A stretch of 63,108 nt of DNA from Variovorax sp. (GTDB lineage Bacteria > Pseudomonadota > Gammaproteobacteria > Burkholderiales > Burkholderiaceae_C), in assembly GCA_017744935.1 (NCBI GenBank), contig JAGIAI010000028.1, positions 92,573 to 155,680 of the forward strand, in the 5' to 3' direction. Of this stretch, positions 45,357 to 54,405 are shown piece by piece. The stretch's first letter is position 1; each line of letters begins with the position of its first letter. The notes beneath the pieces are model-generated. The model was not told the DNA's origin. It saw only the letters and a program-made list of their open reading frames with translations, and did no database searches. The translations under genes and the position numbers were made by a program.

Positions 45357-47045
45357 TTACTTGCTCTCTGCCTCCTGCAGCAGTCTCCACATCACCTTGC
45401 CGCTGCCGCTCTTGGGCAGCGCATCGACGAACTGCACCGCGCGTGGGATCTTGTAGACCGCCATGTTCTCGCGGCACCAGTCGATGATCTGTTGCTCGGT
45501 GGTGTTCTTGTGCGTCGGCCTGAGCACAACCACAGCCTTGACCGATTCGCCGCGATATGCGTCCTTCATCGCGATCACGCAGGCTTCCTGAATCGCTGGG
45601 TTCTTGAACATCAGCAACTCGACTTCGGCCGGCCACACCTTGAAGCCGCTCGCATTGATCATGCGTTTGAGCCGGTCGGTCATGAAGAAGTAGCCGTCCT
45701 CGTCCATCCGGCCCATGTCGCCCGTACGGAAGAAGCGCTTGCCCTCGAACTCCACGAATGCGGCGGCCGTCGCGTCGGGCCGCTTCCAGTAGCCCTGGAA
45801 CACCTCGGGGCCATGGGTGATGATCTCGCCCGATTCGCCGATGGGCATCTCCTGCAGCGTGTCCGGGTCGACCACGCGTGAATCCGTGCCCATGTAGGGA
45901 ATGCCGAGGCACTGCTGTTTCGGGTTCTCGAACGGATTCGCGTGCGACGGCGCCGCGGTTTCGGTGAGTCCGTAGCCTTCCTGGTACTTGAGGTCGAACT
46001 GCTCCAGAAGGCGCTGCGCGACCGCCTGCGGCATTGCCGCACCGCCGCCGCCGATGTAGGCGAGGCTGCTCAAGTCGTAGTTCGCGAAGTTCGGGCTGGC
46101 CATCAGGTCGATCACCATCGTCGGAATGTTGGTCCAGCTCGTCACCTTGCGGCGGGAGATCAACCGGCCGGCCATGTCGCGATCCCAGCGCGGCATGATG
46201 ATCAGCGTGCCGCCGATGAGGACGGTGGTGTGCATCATGCTCACCACGCCGGTGATGTGGAACATCGGCACCACCGCAAGCACCACGGCCTCCGACGAAC
46301 CCAGCCCCCAGATCTGCCCCGCGAACGCGTTGTGGTTGAGGCTCGAATGGTTGTGGATGCAGCCCTTGGGCAAGCCGGTGGTCCCGCTGGTGTAAGGCAG
46401 CAGCGCCATGTCGTTCGCGCCGACCACATGCTCGGGCGCCGGATGCCCGGCGTTCATCGCGTCGGTCCAGCTCATCGTCTTTCCGTCCTGCAGCTCGGGC
46501 AGCGGATGGCGCGTGAGCAGCCAGTCGCGCCATGCGGGCGGCGGAGCCTCGTCGCCGGTCACTTCCGGATCGAAGGCGTCGGTGAACTGCGTGACGATCA
46601 TGTGCGCGAGCCGGTCCTTCGGCTCCAGCGCGTTGCTCGCCTTGGCCAATTCGGGGGCGAGGTCGCCGGTCGTGATCGCGACCTTGGCGTCCGGGTCGGT
46701 GATGTAGTGCTTGAGCTCTTCCGCACGATTCATCGGATTGACCGGCACCACCACCGCATTGGCGCGCAGGATCGCGAAGTGCGCGATCACGAGCTGCGGG
46801 CAGTTCTGCATGTCGAGGACCACCCGATCGCCGCGCTTCACGCCCAGCGCGTGCAGCGTGCCGGCGAGGCGCTCGGTCTGCGCGGCGAATTCACGGTAGG
46901 TGATCTCGCTGCCGAAGAAGACCAGCGCAAGCTTGTCTGGAAAGCGCTCGGCGTTGGTCTTGAGGTTGTGCCACAGCGACGTGGCGGGGACGGTGATCGA
47001 GCGAGGCAGGCGCTGCGGCCAGAACTTGTAGTGCGGTCGTTCCAT
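45357..47045 (-). CDS. Long-chain acyl-CoA ligase/AMP-binding enzyme
   Basis: A 562-residue adenylate-forming enzyme. The ATP-binding P-loop YTSGTTGLPKG is at residues 218-228, and GYGLTETAAPSHANP carries the A5 motif. FFRTGDMGRMDEDGYFFMTDRLKRMINASGFKVWP holds the hinge Asp-Arg region and the C-terminal domain switch. The last catalytic Lys lies in LPKSGSGKVMWRLL. It would activate a carboxylic acid as acyl-AMP and then acyl-CoA. Chain length is not predictable; medium- or long-chain acids are usual. There is no obvious operon partner; it is divergent from osmC. Strong terminator downstream. Confidence 0.92.
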   Translation of the reverse strand: MERPHYKFWPQRLPRSITVPATSLWHNLKTNAERFPDKLALVFFGSEITYREFAAQTERLAGTLHALGVKRGDRVVLDMQNCPQLVIAHFAILRANAVVVPVNPMNRAEELKHYITDPDAKVAITTGDLAPELAKASNALEPKDRLAHMIVTQFTDAFDPEVTGDEAPPPAWRDWLLTRHPLPELQDGKTMSWTDAMNAGHPAPEHVVGANDMALLPYTSGTTGLPKGCIHNHSSLNHNAFAGQIWGLGSSEAVVLAVVPMFHITGVVSMMHTTVLIGGTLIIMPRWDRDMAGRLISRRKVTSWTNIPTMVIDLMASPNFANYDLSSLAYIGGGGAAMPQAVAQRLLEQFDLKYQEGYGLTETAAPSHANPFENPKQQCLGIPYMGTDSRVVDPDTLQEMPIGESGEIITHGPEVFQGYWKRPDATAAAFVEFEGKRFFRTGDMGRMDEDGYFFMTDRLKRMINASGFKVWPAEVELLMFKNPAIQEACVIAMKDAYRGESVKAVVVLRPTHKNTTEQQIIDWCRENMAVYKIPRAVQFVDALPKSGSGKVMWRLLQEAESK

Positions 47046-47239
47046 ACGGTCTCCAAACAGCCCGGAAGCCTACGACGGCTCGCGGCGGTGCAGCATGGGG
47101 GAAGCCCCGAAAACCGTCACATGGGCGACTCCGAAAAGTGCAATCTTTTGTCAACCGCCAGCCGGCGGCTGACAGACGTCACGATCGATCTGCCGTACAA
47201 CCGCAGGCTCCGTTCAACCACCACCTCGAAGGAGTTCAC

Positions 47240-47680
47240 ATGCCAGCAGACAAGCGCGCGAGCGTTCACTGGGAAGGCGCCGGCAAGACCGGCAAAGGGC
47301 AGATCAGCACCGAGACCGGCGCGCTCAAGGACTACCCCTACGGTTTCGCCAGCCGCTTCGAGGATGACAAGCGCGGCACCAACCCCGAGGAGATCCTCGG
47401 CGCAGCGCATGCAGGCTGCCTCACGATGGCGTTCGCCTTCGCGCTCGAAGGCGCGGGCTTTACCGCGAAGTCGATCGACACCAAGGCCGCGGTGCGGCTC
47501 GCCGCCGACGGCCCGGGCTTCAAGATCGATCGCATCCAGCTTGAGTTGGAGGCGGTGATTCCGGGCATCGACGAAGCGAAGTTCCAGCAGATCGCGGCCG
47601 GCGCGAAGGCCGGTTGCCCGCTGTCGAAGGCGCTTGCGAGCGTGCCGGAGATCACGCTGAAGGCGACGCTCAAGGGTTGA
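47240..47680 (+). CDS. osmC: OsmC family organic hydroperoxide reductase
   Basis: A 146-residue OsmC protein. The redox cysteines are Cys60 (GAAHAGCLTMAF) and Cys126 (AGAKAGCPLSK-type context), with the spacing of E. coli OsmC. It reduces organic hydroperoxides by a thiol mechanism in the cytoplasm, often using lipoylated proteins as the reductant. GAAGGAG five bases before the ATG at 47240 confirms the start. The nearby ligase is divergent. Related Ohr proteins are shorter in the second segment, so OsmC is preferred. Confidence 0.93.
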   Translation: MPADKRASVHWEGAGKTGKGQISTETGALKDYPYGFASRFEDDKRGTNPEEILGAAHAGCLTMAFAFALEGAGFTAKSIDTKAAVRLAADGPGFKIDRIQLELEAVIPGIDEAKFQQIAAGAKAGCPLSKALASVPEITLKATLKG

Positions 47681-47843
47681 GTCATTCCCGTCCGGGCAAA
47701 GGCCCTCGGGCGGACTGATCGCGATCCCTGCCGCGCGGATGCGCCCGTTCTGCACATGCCGGTCAGTGGCGCGCTGATAGACAGCCGCGCGCCGCGCCGG
47801 CATCCTGAGTGCTGCGCCATCTCCACCGAATCGCGACCACGCC

Positions 47844-49922
47844 ATGGACAGGCCCGTCTCGCCGCCCTTCGCCGCACTGCTGCGGCGCCATCCGATTCGC
47901 TCGGTCCTCGCCGGCCTGCTGATCCTGCTTGCGGTGGTGCTGGTGCTGTTCGACTGGAACTGGGTTCGGCCGCCCATCGAGAGATACATCTCGCAGAAGT
48001 CCCATCGCGACTTCAGGATGGACGACCTGCACGTGCGGCTCAGCCTCACGCCCACCATCCGCATGCGTGGCGTTCGATTCGGCAATGCGGATTGGTCCAG
48101 GGAAGACCAGCCGATGGCCAAGGTCGAGCAGCTGGAGTTCTCCGTCTCGCTGCGCGACCTGCCCGAGAAAATCCTGGTGCCGCGCGTCGCGCTCACGCGG
48201 CCCGAACTGCTCTTCGAGCGCTTGCCTGACAACCGCAAGAACTGGATCCTCTCGGACCCCTCGGACACTTCGCCGAGCAAGCTTCGCATCAGCACGCTGT
48301 CGGTGGACGACGGTCGCCTGCGTTACATCGACCACGGCGAGCCATTCGACGTGAAGGTAGAGGCCAGCACCTTCGACCCTGCCAAGCAGGAGAAGGTGAA
48401 AAGCGCCAACGCAGCACCCACCAACGACCGCTACTCGACCCAGTACAAGTTCAGCGGCAACTACCACGGTGCCAGGTTCGACGGCACGGCGCTGACCGGC
48501 GAGGTGCTGAGCTTCCAGGAATCGGGCGTGCCCTTCCCGATCCAGGGCGAGCTGCATGCCGGCACCACCAACTTGTGGGTGGAGGGCAGCATCGCGGACG
48601 CCGCCAACATCAGCGGCATCGATACGAAGCTGCGCATCGAGGGCAAGACGCTGGCGAACCTGTACCCCTTCCTGCTCCTGCCGCTGCCGGCCTCGCCGCC
48701 CTACCGCCTCGAAGGGCACCTGATCCTCAAGGGCAACCGCTACACAATGGACGACCTGCGCGGGCGCATCGGCTCCACCGACGTCTTCGGGAAAGGCGCC
48801 TACATCGACCAGAAGCCCCGCCCCCTGCTCCAGGCCGACCTGCACAGCAATTACCTCGATCTGGCGGACCTGGGCCCGCTCATCGGCATCGAGACCCAGG
48901 AGACCGGCGGCAAGCCCAAGCTCACGCAGGCGCAGACGCGCGACCGCCCCACCGCCAAGGCCAAGCAGAAGACAGTCGATCCCGACCACGTGCTGCCCTC
49001 CGGTTCCTTCGAGGCCAGTCGCCTGCAGCAGATCGATGCCGAGGTGGACCTGCACGCCACCCGCCTGAAGGCGCCCAAGGGTCTCCCGCTGGAGAGCCTG
49101 GCGGCGTCGCTGCGCCTGAACGATGCCGTGATGAAGCTCGCGCCAGTGGATTTCGGATTCGCCGGCGGCACGCTCGCGGGCAAGGCCACGCTGGACGCGC
49201 GCGAGCCGATCATCAAGTCGGACGTCGCGATCGACCTGCAGGGCATCCGCCTGGGCCAGTTCGTGTCGCAGGACAGCGTGATCGCCCGGGGCGCCGGCCG
49301 GGTCGGCGCCACTTTGCGACTTTCGGGGGTGGGCAACTCCGTCGCCGATGCGGCAGCCAAGTCCAACGGGCGCATCGCCACGACGGTGGTCAACGGTCGC
49401 GTCTCCAACCTGCTCGACGCGGCCAGCGGTCTGAACATGGGCAAGGTGATGACGCTGCTGGTCGGCGGCGACAAGGACATCGGCATCAACTGCGGCGGCG
49501 CGGTGTTCGACGTGAAGAACGGACGCGGCCAGTCGAGCCTGTTCGTCATCGACACCGAGCAGACGCAGGTGCTGGGCGGCGGGTGGTTCGACTTCGGCGA
49601 CGAGCGCTTCGATCTGGTCGTGACACCCAAGCCCAAGCACGTCGGACTGTTTTCGCTGCGTACGCCGGTGCGCTTGTACGGCAGCTTCTCGCGCCCCGAC
49701 TACGAACTCAAGAAGGGTCCGCTCATCGCGCGCGGCGCCGCGGTGGCGGCACTGAGCGCGGTCGGGCCGCTGGCGTCGCTCCTGCCTCTGATCGAGACCG
49801 GCCCGGGCCAGGAGACCAACTGCGGGAACGTGCAGCACGAGACCCAGGGCGAGGCGAAACAGGCCAATACGCCGCGCAAACGCCGCGGCGTATCGGCCGC
49901 TCCGGTCAACGCGGGTCGGTGA
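47844..49922 (+). CDS. AsmA-family inner-membrane-anchored protein
   Basis: A 692-residue protein. One transmembrane segment (about 20-38, SVLAGLLILLAVVLVLFDW) is followed by a long periplasmic domain of the AsmA type. Residues about 50-125 (FRMDDLHVRLSLTPTIRMRGVRFGNADW) match the AsmA N-terminal chorein-like element, and about 440-600 match the C-terminal AsmA_2 region (ATTVVNGRVSNLLDAASGLNMGKVMTLL). AsmA-like proteins form long grooves that move phospholipids between the two membranes. The C-terminus overlaps the convergent GH28 gene by 17 bases. Confidence 0.9.
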   Translation: MDRPVSPPFAALLRRHPIRSVLAGLLILLAVVLVLFDWNWVRPPIERYISQKSHRDFRMDDLHVRLSLTPTIRMRGVRFGNADWSREDQPMAKVEQLEFSVSLRDLPEKILVPRVALTRPELLFERLPDNRKNWILSDPSDTSPSKLRISTLSVDDGRLRYIDHGEPFDVKVEASTFDPAKQEKVKSANAAPTNDRYSTQYKFSGNYHGARFDGTALTGEVLSFQESGVPFPIQGELHAGTTNLWVEGSIADAANISGIDTKLRIEGKTLANLYPFLLLPLPASPPYRLEGHLILKGNRYTMDDLRGRIGSTDVFGKGAYIDQKPRPLLQADLHSNYLDLADLGPLIGIETQETGGKPKLTQAQTRDRPTAKAKQKTVDPDHVLPSGSFEASRLQQIDAEVDLHATRLKAPKGLPLESLAASLRLNDAVMKLAPVDFGFAGGTLAGKATLDAREPIIKSDVAIDLQGIRLGQFVSQDSVIARGAGRVGATLRLSGVGNSVADAAAKSNGRIATTVVNGRVSNLLDAASGLNMGKVMTLLVGGDKDIGINCGGAVFDVKNGRGQSSLFVIDTEQTQVLGGGWFDFGDERFDLVVTPKPKHVGLFSLRTPVRLYGSFSRPDYELKKGPLIARGAAVAALSAVGPLASLLPLIETGPGQETNCGNVQHETQGEAKQANTPRKRRGVSAAPVNAGR

Positions 49923-51975
49923 CCACGGTGTTGTAGGTCTGCCCTGCGATCAACGTGTTCGTGAGCGTGATGTCGTGCACGTTGTAGGCGTAGATCGGAC
50001 CCGGCACCGTGGCGCTTGCAGGGCCGGTCGCCATGGGGTTGCCGAAATCGCAGTTCACGATGCTCACCCCCTCGATGGCCGGTGCTGCGGGCGCCGGTGC
50101 GGGACCGTTGTAGTCGAAGGCCACCGGGCCCTGCGCCACGATGGCCTGAAAGCACGAGCCGGTCGAACCGCCGAGCGTCACGTTCTTCGCGACGACGTTG
50201 GAGATGTTGATGTTCTGCAGCAAAGCCGGCCGCGTGCGGATCGCGTCCTTGGACGGCTGGTAGTCGCAGTCGAAGGTAATGATCCCGCCTTGCGAGGCCG
50301 ATGGGTTGCTGTTCGCCGCTGTGCTCACCCCGATCGGCACATTGCTGTTGATGGGGCTTCCGGGCAGCATGCTGCTGCCGTAGCCTGCGCCGGTGAGGCT
50401 GACACCGTTGGGGAGCGTCACGCCGTCCACGTAGAAGTCCTTCACGAAGCCGCCCCGGTTCATGTTGGTCTTGATGCGGATTGCGATGTTCAGCGAGTTC
50501 GTTGCCCAGAACTGGTTGAGCATCGCGAGATTGCGGCAGTAGATCTTCTCGACGCCGCCGCCCATTTCGCTGCCCAGCGTGATGCCGCCGTGCCCGCTGT
50601 TCATGGTGCAGTTCTGGATGACGTGGTCCTTCGCTGGGCCGTACTCGTTGTCGAGGTTCTTGCCCGACTTGATCGCGATGCAGTCGTCGCCGGTGTTGAA
50701 CACCACGTCCTCGCAGAGCACGTTGTCGCAGGCGTCGGGATCGAAGCCGTCGTTGTTGGGGCCGATGCTGTTCACGGTGACTTTGCGGATCACCACATTC
50801 GTGCAGTCGGTCGGATGGTGCTGCCAGAAGGGCGTGTTCTGGGTCTGGTAGCCCTCCATCAGCACGTTGGTGCAACCGAGGAATTCGACCATGCAGGGCC
50901 GCAGATAGTGGCCCTCGCCGAAGATCCGCTGCTCGATCGGCACGCCGGCTTCCGACAGTGCCGGCAGGTAGTTCTGGTCTTGCTGCCAGGGCGTGACCGG
51001 ATTGGTCAGCAGGGTGTAGAGCGCATCCGAGATGCCCGGCACCGCAGTTTTCAGGTCGACGTTGCTGGCGTTGGTGCTGGCCTGCGATGGCGTGGCTGCG
51101 GCACTCACGAAACCATAGGCGCCGCTGGTGCCCTTGAAGGTCCACCAGCAGGTGCTCGTGTTGCCCGTACCTGCGAAAGGCGTCATGGCCTGGCCGTTGA
51201 AGACCGACGTATCGCCTTCGCCGGTGACGGCGATGTTCTTCTCGTTTCTCGCGTAGATCGGCGAGCCGAAGTTCAGGCAATCGTTCGCCTGCCAACGGCT
51301 GTAGAACAACTGTCCGTTGGTGCCGCAGTTGATCGGGCCATCCTTTGCATAGTCGGCCGGGTCGGGGCTGAAGTAGATCGTGCAGTTCTGGCTCAGGTGG
51401 AAGTTGACATTGCTCTTGAGCACGATCGGCCCGGCGCAATACCACGTGCCCGGCGGCACCACGACGCGGCCGCCGCCTGCGCTGTTGCACGCCGCAATGG
51501 CGGCCAGGAAGGCGGGCCGTGAATCTAAGGAGCCCGGCGCATGCGTCGTATCCGCGCCGACGCTGAGTGGCGACTTGGTCGGGTCGGTGTAAGGGCTGGT
51601 CGCCGCCACTGTGCTGCATGTCTGCGCGCCGTAGTCCGTGACCAGGAAGTCGCGGCTGGGGAACATCGATTGATTGATGCCTTTCAGCGATTCGATGATC
51701 TGCGTGCCGAGGCCTGCGGGGCCCCAGATCGGATCGACCGGCTCGGACGGCGCAGGTGTCGTCGACGGCGGCGTGGTGGTGCCGGTCGACGTCGACCCTG
51801 AAGTGGACGGAAAGACGGACGAATTGCTACCACCGCCGCCGCAGGCACTCAGCAGTGTGGCGCCGGCCGATGCGCTGGCCAAGGCGATGAATGCCCGGCG
51901 CCCTGGCGATCGCATCCCTTGCAGCACGGACGCCGGAACGAACGATTCGGTGCTTTCAATGTGAGGTCTTTTCAT
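49906..51975 (-). CDS. GH28-type (polygalacturonase-like) right-handed beta-helix hydrolase, probable Tat lipoprotein
   Basis: A 689-residue secreted protein. The signal SPGRRAFIALASASAGATLLSAC has a twin-arginine pair and a lipobox, so a Tat-exported lipoprotein is likely; a Gly/Ser/Thr-rich linker follows. GH28 motifs are in order: NNDGFDPDAC (about 405, catalytic Asp), NTGDDCIAIKSG (about 428, Asp pair), NSGHGGITLGSE (about 460, His) and IRIKTN (about 498). The enzyme would cleave pectin-type galacturonan or a rhamnogalacturonan. It is longer than usual polygalacturonases. A paired palindrome upstream suggests control by a sugar-acid-responsive regulator. Confidence 0.92.
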   Translation of the reverse strand: MKRPHIESTESFVPASVLQGMRSPGRRAFIALASASAGATLLSACGGGGSNSSVFPSTSGSTSTGTTTPPSTTPAPSEPVDPIWGPAGLGTQIIESLKGINQSMFPSRDFLVTDYGAQTCSTVAATSPYTDPTKSPLSVGADTTHAPGSLDSRPAFLAAIAACNSAGGGRVVVPPGTWYCAGPIVLKSNVNFHLSQNCTIYFSPDPADYAKDGPINCGTNGQLFYSRWQANDCLNFGSPIYARNEKNIAVTGEGDTSVFNGQAMTPFAGTGNTSTCWWTFKGTSGAYGFVSAAATPSQASTNASNVDLKTAVPGISDALYTLLTNPVTPWQQDQNYLPALSEAGVPIEQRIFGEGHYLRPCMVEFLGCTNVLMEGYQTQNTPFWQHHPTDCTNVVIRKVTVNSIGPNNDGFDPDACDNVLCEDVVFNTGDDCIAIKSGKNLDNEYGPAKDHVIQNCTMNSGHGGITLGSEMGGGVEKIYCRNLAMLNQFWATNSLNIAIRIKTNMNRGGFVKDFYVDGVTLPNGVSLTGAGYGSSMLPGSPINSNVPIGVSTAANSNPSASQGGIITFDCDYQPSKDAIRTRPALLQNINISNVVAKNVTLGGSTGSCFQAIVAQGPVAFDYNGPAPAPAAPAIEGVSIVNCDFGNPMATGPASATVPGPIYAYNVHDITLTNTLIAGQTYNTVVTDPR

Positions 51976-52277
51976 GGGTCTCCTGTGTTTTGAGTCGCCG
52001 CGGAGGCGCTGTCAGTGGTGACATGTCATAGGTTGTCCTACAACTGATGACGATTATTTGGAGAAGAAGAAGCACTGTCAACACGAATGAAGTAGGTGAC
52101 TATCGAGGGTAAATCCCCAGATACGATGCCGCCGACTTATCAGATAAGTCCTAGGACAACCTACAACAAAAGTACCGATTTCGGCAAAGACACCCGGGTG
52201 CGCCGATGAATCGAATCGGCACAGCTCTTGCGTACGGTCAGCGGATGAATTCCACCGACCTACCCAGGAGCCCCGTC
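51976..52277. promoter_or_regulatory. Regulatory region upstream of the GH28 gene, with inverted operator sites
   Basis: TAGGTTGTCCTA occurs at 52029-52040 on the plus strand and again in inverse orientation at 52144-52155, about 104 bases away. The first copy also forms the palindrome GTTGT-CCT-ACAAC (52032-52044). TTGT-N3-ACAA sites are typical of FCD-type GntR regulators of sugar-acid catabolism. Two sites on one face of this 302-base gap suggest DNA looping or repression of GH28 and possibly the divergent amino-acid importer. No such regulator is encoded next to it. Confidence 0.65.
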
Positions 52278-53069
52278 ATGAAATATTCCAAGCGCCGGTT
52301 CGCGGCGATCCTTGCCGTTGCCGCGCTGTTCGCCACCGGCGCCGCGCAAGCCCAGGGCGCGCTCGACAACATCCTGAAGGCCAAGGTCATCAAGATCGCG
52401 GTGCCGACCGACTACCCACCCTACGGCTCGGTCGACAAGAACATGACTCCTCAAGGGCTGGATATCGAGATGGCGCAGCTCATCGCGAAACAGCTCGGCA
52501 CCAAGGTCGAACTGGTACCGGTGACGAGCGCCAACCGCATTCCGTACCTTCAGACGCGCAAGGCGGACCTCGTGATCTCCACGCTCGGCAAGAACGCGGA
52601 GCGCGAGAAGGTCATCGACTTCTCCGCCGCCTATGCGCCCTTCTTCCAGGCGGTGTATGCCTCGAAGAATCTCAACATCAAGAGCTTCGCCGACATGGGC
52701 GGCAAGAGCGTGGCGGTGACGCGCGGCGCCATGGAGGACCAGGAGCTCGCCAAGGTCGCGCCGTCGAACGTCGACTTCAAGCGCTTCGAGGACAACAACG
52801 CCACCATCGCCGCCTTCGTCGCCGGCCAGACTCAGACCCTCGCCACGAGTGCCGCGGTGGCGGGCGACATGATGCAGAAGAACCCGCAGCTTGGTGCCGA
52901 ATACAAGCTGCTGCTCAAGGACAGCCCCTGCTTCATCGGCATCGCCAAGGGCGAAGACGCGCTGAAAGCCAAGGTCAACGAGATCATCGCGAACGCGAAG
53001 AAGGACGGCACGCTCGACGCGATGGCGAAGAAGTGGCTCGGCCGTCCGGCGGGCGATCTTCCGGTCTGA
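52278..53069 (+). CDS. Polar amino acid ABC importer, periplasmic binding protein
   Basis: A 263-residue family 3 solute-binding protein. The signal peptide MKYSKRRFAAILAVAALFATGAAQA is cleaved before QGALDNI. The mature part contains IKIAVPTDYPPYGSVDKNMTPQGLDIEMAQLIAKQLG, the usual ligand-binding start, and RKADLVISTLGKNAEREKVIDFS. CAGGAG upstream supports the ATG at 52278; in-frame upstream ATGs have poorer sites. It is the first gene of a four-gene importer (binding protein, two permeases, ATPase). Ligand is a polar amino acid or opine-like compound, not determined. Confidence 0.94.
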   Translation: MKYSKRRFAAILAVAALFATGAAQAQGALDNILKAKVIKIAVPTDYPPYGSVDKNMTPQGLDIEMAQLIAKQLGTKVELVPVTSANRIPYLQTRKADLVISTLGKNAEREKVIDFSAAYAPFFQAVYASKNLNIKSFADMGGKSVAVTRGAMEDQELAKVAPSNVDFKRFEDNNATIAAFVAGQTQTLATSAAVAGDMMQKNPQLGAEYKLLLKDSPCFIGIAKGEDALKAKVNEIIANAKKDGTLDAMAKKWLGRPAGDLPV

Positions 53070-53081
53070 TCCGCCGATCGC

Positions 53082-53744
53082 ATGGGCATCGAATTCGACT
53101 TCGGCGCCGTCCTCGGCCAATGGCCCCTGCTGGTCAAGGGCGTGCTGTGGACGTTGGGCCTGACCGCCATCGCGACCGTGATCGGCATGGTGGTCGGCAT
53201 CGCCTGCGCATGGGCGCGCGCGAGCGGGCCGGCGTGGTTGCGCTGGATCGTCGGCGCCTATGTGGAGCTGATCCGCAACACACCGTTCATCGTGCAGCTC
53301 TTTTTCATCTTTTTCGGGCTGCCTGCGGCGGGCTTCAAGCTCTCGCCGGAAGTAGCTTCGGTGATCGCGATGGTGATGAACCTCGGCGCCTATGCGACCG
53401 AGATCATCCGCGCGGGCATCGAGGCCACGCCGCGCGGACAGATCGAAGCCGCGGTGAGCCTGGCGCTCAACCGGGTGCAGGTGTTCACGCGCGTGGTGCT
53501 GCCGCCCGCGATGAAGAAGGTCTGGCCCGCCATGGTGAGCCAGATCATCATCGTGATGCTCGGTTCGGCAGTGTGCAGCCAGATCTCGACCGAGGAGCTG
53601 AGCTACGCGGCGAACCTCATCCAGAGCCGCAACTTCAGAGCCTTCGAAGCCTTCATCATCGCCACGGTGATCTACCTCGCGCTATCTGTCGGCGCGCGGC
53701 GGCTGCTCAACTGGGCCGGCCCGCGCTGGTTCTTCGGACGGTGA
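53082..53744 (+). CDS. Polar amino acid ABC importer, permease 1
   Basis: A 220-residue HisM/GltJ-type permease with five hydrophobic segments. The coupling loop is ATPRGQIEAAVSLALNRVQVFTRVVLPPAM. EIIRAGIEA precedes it. It pairs with permease 2, which starts 7 bases after its stop, to form a heterodimeric pore. Confidence 0.94.
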   Translation: MGIEFDFGAVLGQWPLLVKGVLWTLGLTAIATVIGMVVGIACAWARASGPAWLRWIVGAYVELIRNTPFIVQLFFIFFGLPAAGFKLSPEVASVIAMVMNLGAYATEIIRAGIEATPRGQIEAAVSLALNRVQVFTRVVLPPAMKKVWPAMVSQIIIVMLGSAVCSQISTEELSYAANLIQSRNFRAFEAFIIATVIYLALSVGARRLLNWAGPRWFFGR

Positions 53745-53751
53745 GGCGCGG

Positions 53752-54405
53752 ATGAGCGACTTTTCCATCTGGGACATCCTGCGCAACCTGCTGATGGCGC
53801 TGCGCTGGACGGTCGTGCTGTCGCTGATCGCCTTCGTGGGCGGTGGCGCGGTCGGTGCCTTGCTGCTCTTCCTCCGGCTCTCGGGCGGGCGGGCGGCGGA
53901 GCGGGCCATCGGCCTTTATGTACAAGTCTTTCAGGGGACGCCGCTGCTGATGCAGCTCTTTCTCGCCTACTTCGGCATTGCGCTGTTCGGCGTCGATGTC
54001 TCGGCGTGGACTGCCGCATCGGTGGCACTGACGCTCTACACCAGCGCATTCCTCACCGAGATCTGGCGCGGCTGCGTGGCGTCGATTCCCAAGGGCCAGT
54101 GGGAGGCAGGCGGCAGCCTCGCGTTGAGCTTCGGCGAGCAGATGCGCCATGTGATCCTGCCGCAGGCGGTGCGCATCGCGGTCGCGCCGACGGTCGGCTT
54201 CCTGGTGCAGGTGATCAAGGGCACGGCGCTCGCATCCGTGATCGGCTTCGTCGAACTCACCAAGGCGGGCAGCATGATCTCGAACGCGACCTTCCGGCCG
54301 TTCGTGGTGTTCAGTTGCGTCGCCCTGCTCTATTTCGTGCTGTGCTTTCCCGTGAGCCTGTACGCCAAGAATCTGGAAAGGAAATTCCATGGCGCTCGTC
54401 GCTGA
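53752..54405 (+). CDS. Polar amino acid ABC importer, permease 2
   Basis: A 217-residue HisQ/GltK-type permease with five hydrophobic segments. The coupling loop is IPKGQWEAGGSLALSFGEQMRHVILPQAV, and EIWRGCVAS precedes it. It overlaps the ATPase gene by 17 bases, so the two are translationally coupled. Confidence 0.94.
   Translation: MSDFSIWDILRNLLMALRWTVVLSLIAFVGGGAVGALLLFLRLSGGRAAERAIGLYVQVFQGTPLLMQLFLAYFGIALFGVDVSAWTAASVALTLYTSAFLTEIWRGCVASIPKGQWEAGGSLALSFGEQMRHVILPQAVRIAVAPTVGFLVQVIKGTALASVIGFVELTKAGSMISNATFRPFVVFSCVALLYFVLCFPVSLYAKNLERKFHGARR

Noticed and set aside
47763..49838. A 691-codon minus-strand frame opposite the AsmA gene
   Set aside because: It has no signal, domain or ribosome-binding site and mirrors the AsmA coding frame.
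49700..51619. A 639-codon minus-strand frame overlapping the GH28 gene
   Set aside because: It is the GH28 gene in the wrong frame; all GH28 motifs are in the frame that ends at 49906.
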